In this document: positions 48,509-58,879 of the stretch, piece by piece | Numbering within the stretch: the stretch's first letter is position 1 | Layout: the number at the start of each line of letters is the position of its first letter | Program-made: the position numbers and the translations under genes | Assembly: GCA_024195265.1 (NCBI GenBank) | Contig: JAJLRJ010000009.1 | Span: 28,012,210-28,076,209 of the forward strand | Length of the DNA: 64,000 nt | Reading direction: 5' to 3' | Origin: Dendrophyllia cribrosa | Lineage: Eukaryota > Cnidaria > Anthozoa > Scleractinia > Dendrophylliidae | Notes under the pieces: model-generated | Told to the model about the DNA's origin: nothing | What the model saw: the letters and a program-made list of their open reading frames with translations, nothing else | The model's database searches: none

Positions 48509-48772
48509 CTTAATGGTGTATTGCCTCCCTCAGTAACTAGCAGATGTCTTGTGATATTAATCATTTTTGTCAATGCTCCACAAGCCACCAGTGAAGGTGC
48601 AGATTTGACATTGAATGTGCAATAAAACAGGGTGTTGGAAGCCACCTGGCTTGAGAAAAGAGAATACTCCCCAGACTCTGACTGACCTCCCCCTATCATG
48701 ATGAGTAACTTTTCAACAAATGGCATCATATTGGAAACTTCCTCTTGAGTAGTGGAATCACTCTCCACTAAT
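48509..48772 (-). CDS. Internal exon of an unrecognised host gene
   Basis: This 264-bp exon is bounded by TTTCTTTAG (acceptor, 48773-48774) and AAG|GTAGGA (donor). It is phase 2 at both ends and has 87 full codons: LVESDSTTQEEVSNMMPFVE, KLLIMIGGG, then NTLFYCTFNVKSAPSLVACG, ALTKMINITRHLL. The helical leucine-rich pattern resembles an armadillo-like repeat. Joining to the exon at 33495 gives ...NTPLR-YYGCLFLARM in one frame, which reads as one continuous helical domain. That would make an intron of about 15 kb filled with transposons. The function is not recognised, and upstream exons lie to the right. Confidence 0.6.
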
Positions 48773-49096
48773 CTAAAGAAACAACAACAAAAGGTTTACA
48801 TCATTAAGAAATTACGATTATAAAGCTCTATTTTTGTTTTGCTTGTAAACCTACATGTATTCATGTATTAATACAAGTTCAGAAAAGAACAAAATCATCA
48901 TATTTCTTTCGTTTAAACTCTGTTAAAAGATTTAAGAGAAAACTAATTGGAATGGTGAAATGTTCAAGCTGCTCTTGCTGAAAGTGAAACATTATATGAA
49001 ACAATCATAAAAGTTATTACAGCTGTACACTGTATATGAGGGAATGACCCTCACAGTTATTTTACAGGGCTGTAAACAAGGGCAGGGGGCTGGGGA

Positions 49097-49441
49097 TCTA
49101 AGCTAGATTCGCGGTTAGGTAAGATTTAGGGTTAGGGTGACCCGTTATTGATATATATTAAGAAAAGCATCTTTTATAATTAAATTTTTCGCGGGTTTGC
49201 CGGATCAACCCAGTGGTCTAGTGGTAAGAAGAATAGAAGAAGAATACACTTTATTACCATATTTACAAAGATAGAAAAAACTGTTTACAATATAAAGGAG
49301 AGATGTTAGCATGCAGAGGTTCCGGGTTCGATTCTAGGTAATTAATTGCATTTTTCTTTTTCTGATAGAAAAAAATAATTCTAAAATTTGTGAAATTTTT
49401 TCAAGTGTCGCTAAAATGGCATCGACCGTTTACGAAAGGGA
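49097..49441 (+). repeat. SINE-like repeat with interrupted tRNA-Ala-like head
   Basis: This matches the minus-strand repeat at 20265-20550. The tRNA-like part (49203-49339) has TGGTCTAGTGGTA, TTAGCATGC and GGTTCGATTC, but about 64 bp (about 49229-49292, containing CACTTTATTACCATATTTAC) is inserted in the D-arm. The insert resembles a 3' end of another retroelement. Confidence 0.65.
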
Positions 49442-49778
49442 AATGTGCGTCGCCGAGAGTGCTTCGGTGCTTGGGCAATCAATCAATATAAAATTGCATA
49501 TAAAGTGTAGATTGCATATGCAGTTAGAGTCTCTTTAATTGAAATTTGGAAAAGAAACAGAAAGATGTGCAAAATAATCAAGGCTTTATGAAACAAATAT
49601 TAATGCAAACTGCCAGCTGGTTATTGTTACAAACATGCTGGGAATTTTCATAGAGAGAGGGTTCTCTGTAACAAGTCGAACTTTTTACTAGACCATTAAC
49701 GCTAGATATGATTTATATATAGGATTAGGGTATGACCATTTCAAGTGCAGTTTACGAACTGTTTATTATTTCTTGCAG

Positions 49779-50308
49779 CAAACGTTGTTGAGCGAGCCGT
49801 TTGTCAGCATAATCTCCACACGTCTTTTAATCTCGGACAAGAAGAGGCAGTTCTTGGATTTGAAGATTGGAAATTTGATGAGGCAGCAAGTCACTAGAAT
49901 GGAGACCACACAGGTCAGTACAGAATACAATGAATATGAAAATATGAAAATATATGAAAATCATTTATGTGAACCGCGGATGAAACCGGCACGAGTGAAA
50001 TTTGTGATCCTCGCAGTGTGCTATCAACTTAAGCAGTTGAAAAAACTTTTTTTCATGTTGCTTTTTCAACTGCTTAAGTTGATATAGCACACTGCGAGGA
50101 TCACAAATTCCACCCACAGAATGCAGTACAGGTTAGAAACTTACTTGTTCATTCCTGGAGGCTAACATGTTCTTTTTTCTTCCAGGCCAAAGAAATATCC
50201 AACCTCATTTACAAATACGTCGCTATGTACTCATCCGCTAAACAGGAGGGCCAGGGGCTAGCAGGCGTGTTAAGAAACAATAACATTCACGAGGCTCAAC
50301 GAATGTGA
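49779..50308 (+). CDS. Last two exons of an unrecognised host gene
   Basis: Exon 49779-49913 (45 codons) has acceptor TTTCTTGCAG and donor CAG|GTCAGT. Terminal exon 50186-50308 (40 codons plus TGA) has acceptor TTTTCTTCCAG. Both are in phase 0 and join to LLISDKKRQFLDLKIGNLMR ... METTQ-AKEISNLIYKYVAM ... LAGVLRNNNIHEAQRM. The sequence is helical and polar, with strong splice sites, so I am confident these are real exons of a cellular protein, but I do not recognise the family. Upstream exons should lie to the left and were not found. The intron hosts a palindromic MITE. The gene's end lies opposite the minus-strand gene, just upstream of its exon at 48772. Confidence 0.7.
50005..50118. mobile_element. 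Palindromic MITE inside the intron
   Basis: GAAATTTGTGATCCTCGCAG at the left is complemented by CTGCGAGGATCACAAATTCC at the right, with inner arms CAACTTAAGCAGTTGAAAAA. It lies between the two plus-strand exons. Confidence 0.85.
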
Positions 50309-50328
50309 ACACCTATCAACAATAGGAC

Positions 50329-50462
50329 AATCACATGACTTTTGGAGGGCATGTAGTTTATTTGTGGCCCGAGTAGCATCATTTGCGCCCGAGCGGAGCG
50401 AGGGTGCAAATGATGCTACGAGGGGCACAAATAAACTATATGCCCGACAAAAGTCATGTGAT
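50329..50462. mobile_element. Palindromic MITE after the plus-strand gene
   Basis: The arms run from AATCACATGACTTTTGG to its complement at 50462, with GTAGCATCATTTGC paired with GCAAATGATGCTAC and a GCCCGAGCGGAGCGAGGG centre. It directly follows the stop codon, so it may form the 3' UTR. Confidence 0.85.
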
Positions 50463-51658
50463 TATCATTATTATCAATACACAAGGCCAAGAAAAAATTG
50501 TTTAACAGAAATAGGGCCATAAATGTGTTTGCAGCCCGTCAAATTCAATATCGCCCGCCACTCACGCGTGTTTTCTCGAAGGCAGTTTCTTATTTGGCCG
50601 CGTATATTGATAATAATGGGCCTTAACGACCCAGGACGTCTCGAGTCCTTCACGCGGTAGATGCCAGAACATAAAAACTATTTACAAATGACTCTACCAT
50701 TACGGCGTGGAGAATCTGGGCATGGTCCGTATATTTTTGTAACTGAAAGTTAAAGATTTTTGTTCATGTGATCGAGGTATCATCTAATAAAACTGACAGA
50801 ATTCTGCTTGGTTTATTCCCGCGGAGGAAAATAATTACGAGAGGAAAGTTTGTAAAGTGTAACTGTACAAAAATAGCGAACACCGCTACAATCCTTTCTA
50901 TCTGCTTGTTATGAAACTTGTATATTAAATAGTAAGAGAATACATTATTATATTTTTTCTCTCAGGCGAGGGTCTGGGGTGGAATTCATTTTATGCGATG
51001 AAAAAGTATATTTCATTAAGTGTTAATTTGATAACCAATTTATTGTAGGTGAAAAGTGTGAAATTTCCAAGTTGGATAGCAGTGTCGCGGGTCGATAAGT
51101 CTGTCTGTCGATAAGTGGTACTATGATCAAAATTTTGCACTCCCCTTTCTCTTCAGTTTTGGAAAGTAGAAGTGCTGAATACTTACCATGCCAAATTTTA
51201 AGTTCAAATTCCATCGGGAAGAGCAGTTATTATAAACGTAAAGTTCAGCTTCGGCTTGCCGCCATTACTCGATTTAAAAATGGCCGAGAACCACATAGAG
51301 AGCTGGATCTAGTTGAGTCGAGAGGAAGATTACGTCATATTCGCAACACAACAATGGCCGCTTCGTTGTGTGGAAAGGCTGATCTCGCATAAACAAGACC
51401 TTTATTTTAATCTTGGTGGTTCTAGGGCCTGCTTTATGCCGAAGATGTTTCTGTAAACGTTCGAGAAGATGCCTCCTGTTAATTTTGTACAACACGGGCG
51501 CCGAAACATTCTCAAAAGGCTGAATTTCTTTACACAAATCGTCTACCAGCCAGTTCTGTGAGAGTTCAACGCGCCCAACCGCTCAAGATGGATACTTTCT
51601 TCTGACAATACAGTATAACAGGGGAAACTCAACCGCTAGGAACCACTTTATAATAGTT
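50463..51658. other. Flanking sequence with weak minus-strand exon candidates
   Basis: On the minus strand 50742-50654 reads LQKYTDHAQILHAVMVESFV... after an acceptor-like TTTCAG and would join in phase 2 to the exon at 48772, but its donor (GC|GTGAAG) is poor. A short ATG exon (51214-51187, MEFELKIWH) with a good GTAAGT donor lies in a CpG-richer patch. A 70-90 codon minus frame lies at about 51540-51380. None is firm. Confidence 0.3.

Positions 51659-51736
<78 letters not shown>
51659..51736 (+). repeat. (CTA)n microsatellite
   Basis: About 25 perfect CTA/TAC triplets. The valine-rich minus-strand frame over it is an artefact. Confidence 0.95.
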
Positions 51737-54700
51737 CGCGAGATTTACTTTCCAAGGGAATTTGAGAGACTGAGTGAAACGCGTGAACCAGGAGGATTCG
51801 AAAATAAACTGTTGATTGTTTTCATGAATATTGTGAAACAACATACCGGGTGAGTGGCGTACATGTATGCATTTTTTGTTTCTCAAACGTGTACATCAAC
51901 TGGCTATATAGGTTCTGAGGCTTGAGCTTTTTTTAAATACTCCATAGATACTACATGTCATACAAACTAATAGCTTATGGCATAAATTGGCCTGGTTGTT
52001 TCTGAATATTCTCCTTATTTGTACCACATTTTCAAATACACTCGCATGACACTGTATTTTCTGATTACAGGAACTGAAAATATTCTTGACTTGTTGTTAT
52101 CCAATTTATTATCTGTGTTCTTAGTTTTCTATTTTAAAGTTACATCAAATTGTTGCTCATTGACACATGTTAACTGCTGTATTGTTGTTGGTCATTGTTA
52201 TTTATTCTGCAATATTTTCAGATTAAAAATTTAATAAAGCACGGTGCAGTGGGACTGCATCCTTGATGCATCTTGTACTGTTTTTTTTTTTACATTTTAA
52301 AGGGGTAATGTCTAGGGGATTTTGTTTTCGTGTGCAAAACTACTAATTATTTAACTAACTACCTTTGGCTCTTGGATAAAAGTGATTCCTTCAACAGAGA
52401 ACAAGTAATAGAAATTCAATTATTTTTCCAATACACAAAGGAAGAACCTTTTTTTTTCAAGTTGCAATCCAGTCCATGTGCAGTCAAAGACGCTTAATTA
52501 TAGTTTTATTGTCAACAAAACTGAAGCATTATTTTTTTGATTTCCTTTACAATTGTTTTTTTTTGGACTTTTCAAAGTGATACTAGAAAAGGTGGCATTG
52601 CCCTAGGTATGAAACATTTCTGTGTACAATCAGGATAGCATACTCCATTTAAATTTGTTCCTTTTAGTCATATATATGTTTGGATTTAACATTGAAATCT
52701 ACCCAAAATGAAACTGTGAGGCAATATCCCCCAAGGTGGTTTCTTCCAAGCACTCAGAGTGTGTGTGATGCAGTGAGCAATGTTGGATTATTACCCAGCC
52801 ACTTTCTTTGTGTGTATTTGCAATATCTCTTTTCATTGACTTTCCTGTTAATGGAGAATCTGACCCCATAAACAACTAAGGATAAAGAGATGTGAACATG
52901 TCAGATAACTAATGACCTGCAAAGCCACCATGCTTTCTTATAAAGGTACAGTTGAATGCTATTAGATCTCTTTTATAACAACACTGTTGGAAGGGCAATT
53001 TTAAAGAAAAAAAACACTGGATTTAATTCAATTGGGACAGAGGAAACTGTCTGCAATAATCAATATTATTGTCAGTATTAAGCAGTGTATATAAAGCAGA
53101 GCTCCATACACAGTGTACTGTATACAAGCAAGATTAACTTTTTTGTTTATAAAACATTTAATTTACTTTAGTAAGCCTAGTTCTCATTTACTGCTATTTT
53201 CTGTTTTTTTTTTCATTGAGCTCCTGGCTCAGCACATAAAGGGTTTATGTAGAGTTTTGACATTTTTCACTCACAAAGTATTTTTTTAGCCAAGAATGTA
53301 CTCTCTTGCTCAAGTAATAACATGTTCATGTAAGATAAAGTAACATGGAGCCAATCAGGCCAAAAGATCCTGTATTTTCACAGAAGGAAAGGACAAAATA
53401 CATTTCAGGTCAAAATATATTTTCAAAGGTGTGGGATGCTTATGTCTAACCGAATCTCTTTTAAATCAGCTAATGGTAACCAGCAACAAGAGCAACAGAA
53501 ATTATGGTATTTTGCTTTTGGATAATAAAACACAATTTATTGTGAGTGAAAAATGTCAAAAATCAAAATTGGCCCTTTATGCACCTAGCTACTCAATGTA
53601 TCCCGGGTGTATTGCAGGTAAGGTACCATCAAATAAATGATCAAGGTGTTTATTTACAAACTAATGCACTTCGAGGAGGCATTTCTGGTATGTACTGGGA
53701 ATATTCTGCTTGTGGTGTTCTCTCGGAAGGGCCTTCATACAGTGTCTGCATACCGGTAGTTCAACTAAACTCAACTATGCAGGCAATTTCTTTCTCCAAA
53801 AAAAAAGGGGGGGGGGGGGGGGGGGGGGGTTTAATAGAGGATTTTCAGTATGTGAAATATGCAAGATACAATGCATTTGGAGGTTTTTATGGTCACATGA
53901 TCTGCTATTTTGCAGGGCCTTCTCTGAGGCCATGAGAACCTGGCTTTCATAAAGAATAAGAGCAAAATAAGAAACCACAGTATTGCCTTGTGATCTCTTG
54001 TGCTAAGCTACAATGTATTCCTTTTCACCCACACACTGTTGAAACAGCAGTAAGTTTTAAGGCAACAAGATGATAGTAACATGTTACAAAGTATAATAAA
54101 TTTCATTCTGCAAATTCCTTTGTTAGAAAATCAAATAATGGTTATATATATATCAATATGTTCATTCTTTCAAAACTTGCACATTAAACTTTCATATGCC
54201 TAACCTTGTGTGATTTTGGGAGAATTAAAAAATACACACTGACAGATGCTAGCTCTTCCAGACTTAAGAACACAGTGCTTATTATTGTGTTGACTTTGCA
54301 CGAGGCTGAGAACTGATTTGCTTGATTTACTCGGATTTATGCATCCTTGGAGACCAAGGATAAGTAAATTTAAATGGATAAAATCGATGCGGACAAAATG
54401 TTCCTTCTGCCCCAACTATCTGCTACTGGGACTATTGATGGGGTTTACAATAATTCAAGATGTCAGCAACCTGAGCTGTACACTTTGATGTCTGCAGTGT
54501 TATCAATAACAGTAAGAACAACATCGTTTACTTTTCTACAACACCAATTTATTCTTTCAGTTTTGCACTGTAGAAACTCAAGGAACTGAATCCAGTAAGA
54601 AATAGTAATCGAGCAGTTGACTTTATTTGTTCTAAACTTCAGTGTGGAATGCTAATACACGTATTGTAAACAAAAGTCAAGATTCGATGCTTCTGCAAAC

Positions 54701-56619
54701 AGCCATTATAATCCGCTTACCAAACTCAAACGGGGAAAAGTTCACCATAAATATTTAAAAAAAGAATTCCTTATCGTACCATGTATAAACGTCCACTTCC
54801 TGAGTAAACGTTCCTTGAAATTGACGGTCTTCTTCGGCTTCTGTTGAGCCATTCTTGCCTTCCAATTCGGCAGCTTATTCTCTAAAGTCATACGTCGCCA
54901 AATCCTCATGAAACGAAATAGATCCTGAAAATTCATCGAGTTCTTCGCCAAAATTGTCCTTCGCAAAGCTTTCCGACGAACTGGAAAGTAAATTTTACGG
55001 CGAAGACGTCTCCAAATCCTTTTCATTTAGTGGTTCTTTCGCTGTTGTCGAAGGAATGACCACGATCTTCGTTGCGAATATGACGTCACGAGACAACTCA
55101 CACGTGAGACCGCTTTCTAGAATAATCACGGGCTTGACTTTTTAAACTGAGTAATGGCGGCCGGATTTTCGGTGGTTTTCGGCTGTTTTCGGCCAGCAAT
55201 ATCTAGATTCAGTAAGCTTATATCGTTCTAAATTATAGCGATTTATGTATTATGAACTCATTGGATAAACTGAAGTAAAAAAAAGACGAAAAGAAAGACA
55301 AAAATTTTCGTCGTAGTACCACTTTAAATGAATTGGGTTAGAGACCAGTCTGTGACTCAATGGTTCTGTAAAGGTAGTCACGCTGAGAAGCGTTGCGTGA
55401 CAACACGGGTAACGTTTTGATTTTCTTGTGTTTGCTATTGTTTTTGCATTTTACCTGATGAAGTGTAGTCTCCCACGAAGCCGTTATTTCTGCCGTCACA
55501 CAACGCTCCTCAGTGAGAAGGAGAGTTGCATGACGACACAAAAAACGACTGCAAAGGAGACCAGAAGAAGTGGCAATTTTTTTTTTCTCTTGTATCATAC
55601 GTTTGTTTACTTTTATGAGACGTTTTTTGTATCGTTGGCAATTTAATCACGTCAATTTGTATCCCGAGACATAAGAGCACACCGAGACATAAGAGCACAA
55701 AAGAAGCCTCCGGCATCCTGGGTAGTAAACGGTTCCTTTTCATTTGATCGTTGATTGATCATAAAGGAAATATATATAATTTTGTAGTTTGTATCTGTTT
55801 GTATCTCGAACTAGTGAATTTCATACGTGTATTATTTGTAAGCCACGACATTTGTCAAATCAATGGGAAGACAAAGGCAGGTCAGAGCTTTGCGAAAAAA
55901 ATCTTCATAAAGAAGGTTGACAGAATTTAAGGATTTCTTATCGATGCATTATATTACTTCACCTTGTAATATAAAATGTTAAAAATAATTGTGGGAGAAA
56001 AGAGTGTGAAGTAAAGTGAATTGTTGTTATTGAAAAACATCCATTTAAAGGCTAGGATGTACCAAATCAGTTTAAATATGTGGGCTCGATCACAAGGCTG
56101 ACGAATGAACAATAGAGAATGAATATTTTTAAATCAATTTACAAGGTATATAGCTTGCCTTAAAAAATAACCTAAAAAAGAACTCATTTTTACGTATTAA
56201 ACCGTTTTTTTTTTTTCATAAAAGAATTTATTTGCTACTTTGGCAGAATGGTTCTTTAGCTTTTTGTTATTTTGCCATATTGGGTTAAATTTGGTAGTTT
56301 TTTTTTAAAGAATATGAATTAATCTATAATAACACCCCGAGGGTACGTTCCTACATTTCCACGAGTTGTAGTTCGTAGAATTTTTTCTCGCTAGAGTAAA
56401 TTATTATTGTTATATTGTAATATCAGCACAGTGCAATATGAAATAATTTAGCTCAGACTAGCTCAATAGCAGTTATTTTGAGTAATATAAATATCATTTT
56501 TAATAGAGTGTAGGATATATTCGGAAATGTAATAATAGAATGGAAAATACACAGATGCAATTATTTAGTGGCAAAGAACTGTGTGATAGAAATGTTATAT
56601 ATAACCTTTAATATTTCTT
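51737..56619. other. AT-rich intergenic or intron sequence, no supported gene
   Basis: Nothing recognisable is coded. Noted items: a poly-G tract at about 53807-53829, a tandem pair CGAGACATAAGAGCACA (about 55665-55700), a basic/acidic overlapping frame at 54742-55026 whose alternative minus frame (DEFSGSISFHEDLATYD...) is acidic but broken by stops, and T/A runs. The right edge meets unit 3 at about 56620. Confidence 0.45.
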
Positions 56620-57266
56620 TTTCAAACGAACTTAATGAATTTGTCTACATTTTGTACTGCACAAGTCTATGACACTATAAATCACTTAAATGTTCCAGGA
56701 GAATCGCATATACCATACGTAGACATTAAATGCAATTTACTACATTAACTATATTGTGTGGCCATCTTTGATTACCGGTATTGCATTACCCTTGTTGCAA
56801 AAGATTGTCGAATAGAGACTGGGTATTAGTAATGCGGTAGGTTAAGCATGATGGGAAGGAAAGACGCACCTATCCCCTCTTCCCAGCATGCTCCACGTGT
56901 TACCGTTACTAGTACCCAGTCTGTTTTAACCTTTTCACTCTCCCTATTGAGACATGTAGTGTTGTTCTAACTTTTGAGTCAGTGGACGAAATCCTATGAT
57001 GTGACCATTCACATGAAACCTCCTAAGCCGTACTTTTGCATGGTACCATTTGTTTTTCAATATTTTACGATATGAAATTTGTTTTCTTGAGCTTTGTTGT
57101 TTGGCACTCTTGGGAGTTAACAACAACAACATTTAGCTTTATTTGCATGACTGTAGATTTTACAATATTGCAAATATTATAAATCAATAGACTGCAGTCC
57201 TTATGACTCTGTCTTTAAAGCCCAAGTGCATGATAGTTGTTGATAGTCGAAACGCGTTTGACCACC
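56620..57266. repeat. Left part of duplicated unit 3
   Basis: This matches unit 1 positions 1-500 without the 182-bp MITE. From about 57065 it matches the start of unit 2 (18957 onward). A short minus-strand LINE 3' scrap lies at about 57117-57180. No gene is seen. Confidence 0.75.
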
Positions 57267-57271
57267 AACTA

Positions 57272-58874
57272 AACTTGCTGCAGATATAATTGCCCCTTCT
57301 TTGACATCGATTTTTAACCTCTCACTTTCAACCGGAATTTTTATAGATGATTGGAAATATGCGCGTGTAAGACCAATTTATAAAGCTGATGATCGTCGTC
57401 AAACCGGTAATTATCGACCCATTTCAATCCTGCCGATAATAAGTAAAGTGTTTGAGAAAGAAATATTTCGACAATTATATGGATATCTTATTGATAACTC
57501 TGTGCTTTCAAAATTTCAATCTGGTTTCCGCCCGTTACATTCAACAGTTTCAGCGTTAATACAGATGTGTGACGAGTGGTTTGAAAGTATGGATAAGGGG
57601 ATGTTGACAGGTGTGGTATTTCTAGACATAAGAAAAGCATTTGATTCGATAAACCATCCTATTTTGCTCCAGAAAATGCAATTTTATGGTGTTTCTGGTT
57701 GTGAGTTGAATTGGTTCACTTCCTATCTTAAATGCAGAAAACAACAATGCTTCGTTAATGGGTCCCTATCATCCCCAAAAGAAATATTATGTGGTGTTCC
57801 ACAAGGTTCAATTCTAGGGCCCCTTTTATTTCTGCTATATATAAATGACCTACCAAACTGTCTTACCTCTACCACCCCTTGCATGTATGCAGATGATACA
57901 CAAATCTTCACATCTTCGCTTAATGAAGTTGATCTTACCACTGACTTAAATTTAGATATTGAGCATATGTGTGATTGGCTAGCTGTAAATAAACTACAGT
58001 TTCATCCATCAAAAACTAAGCTGATGATTATTGGATCTGCATTTAATCTCAACAATAAAATCGAGGATATATCAAACAATGTTTTTATAGAAAACACCAG
58101 AGTTGCTCGAGTAAAATCAAATAAATGTCTTGGCGTAGAAATTGATGAAAGACTAACCTTTCAGAACCACATTGATGTTATTTGTAAGAAAGCAAGTGCA
58201 GGGATTGGTGCTTTGCGACGAATTAAGCCGTTTGTCCCAACCTCTTCACTTGAATCAATATACCAAGCCCTAATACAACCATATTTTGATTATTGCTCCC
58301 CCTTGTGGGACACCTGTGGCAAAGGCCTTAAAGACAGAATACAGAGGTTGCAATCTCGTGCGGCCAGAGTAATTACCGGTGCGAGCTATGAGACCCGTTC
58401 AAGGGATGTAATCAAGTGTTTAGACTGGAAAACTCTCCAAGATAGGCGAATTCAAATTAAATCAACCTTAATGTATAAAACAATGAATAATCAAACTGCT
58501 CCATATTTAAGAGAGTTCTTTACAAGACTATCTGAAAATCAAACTCAATATAATCTACGAAATCTTGATACAGACCTGGTACTTCCAAGGCCGAAAACCA
58601 ACTATCTAAAGCGTAGTTTCAAATATAGCGGTGCTATGCTCTGGAACAGCCTACCGATTGAGGCTAAAAAGGCAAACACACTATCTCAGTTTAAACGTAG
58701 TGTAGCCTCTATGCCTGCCACTGAGTTATGCTGAATATTTTCTCTTAATTGTAAATTGTTTTTATTTTATTTTGTAATATACATATTTGTTAAACGCCCC
58801 GCTTGGAAATCAGCTATTGTATATGGTTGTAGTGGCTAGCGTTGTAAAATAAAGTGTATGTTGTTGTTGTTGTT
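57272..58874 (+). mobile_element. 5'-truncated LINE (CR1/L2-like)
   Basis: The insertion is flanked by AACTA (57267-57271 and 58875-58879); the empty site at about 19110 in unit 2 has AACTA once. The left end begins inside the RT coding region, the usual 5' truncation of target-primed LINEs. The right end is a (TGT)n/(TTG)n tail after a short 3' UTR with AATAAAG, as in CR1/L2-type elements with microsatellite tails. Confidence 0.9.
57274..58734 (+). CDS. LINE reverse transcriptase, C-terminal two thirds
   Basis: The open frame of 486 codons has no native start; it begins at the truncation with LAADIIAPSL. Motifs in order are RPISILPIISKVFEK (RT0/1), VFLDIRKAFDSINHP (motif A, catalytic Asp), GVPQGSILGPLLFLLYINDL (motif B) and MYADDTQIF (motif C, Tyr-Ala-Asp-Asp). 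The thumb region follows, and then the C-terminal tail typical of this group (LWNSLPIEAKK). No frameshift or stop occurs before the TGA, so the copy is young, but without the endonuclease and 5' end it cannot transpose alone. Confidence 0.9.
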   Translation, partial: LAADIIAPSLTSIFNLSLSTGIFIDDWKYARVRPIYKADDRRQTGNYRPISILPIISKVFEKEIFRQLYGYLIDNSVLSKFQSGFRPLHSTVSALIQMCDEWFESMDKGMLTGVVFLDIRKAFDSINHPILLQKMQFYGVSGCELNWFTSYLKCRKQQCFVNGSLSSPKEILCGVPQGSILGPLLFLLYINDLPNCLTSTTPCMYADDTQIFTSSLNEVDLTTDLNLDIEHMCDWLAVNKLQFHPSKTKLMIIGSAFNLNNKIEDISNNVFIENTRVARVKSNKCLGVEIDERLTFQNHIDVICKKASAGIGALRRIKPFVPTSSLESIYQALIQPYFDYCSPLWDTCGKGLKDRIQRLQSRAARVITGASYETRSRDVIKCLDWKTLQDRRIQIKSTLMYKTMNNQTAPYLREFFTRLSENQTQYNLRNLDTDLVLPRPKTNYLKRSFKYSGAMLWNSLPIEAKKANTLSQFKRSVASMPATELC

Positions 58875-58879
58875 AACTA

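Noticed and set aside
51629..51886. Valine-repeat protein.
   Set aside because: Translation of the CTA microsatellite.
54742..55145. Basic 94-residue frame and opposing frame as a small gene.
   Set aside because: The alternative frame has a more protein-like composition but is broken by stops; this looks like a decayed repeat or chance.
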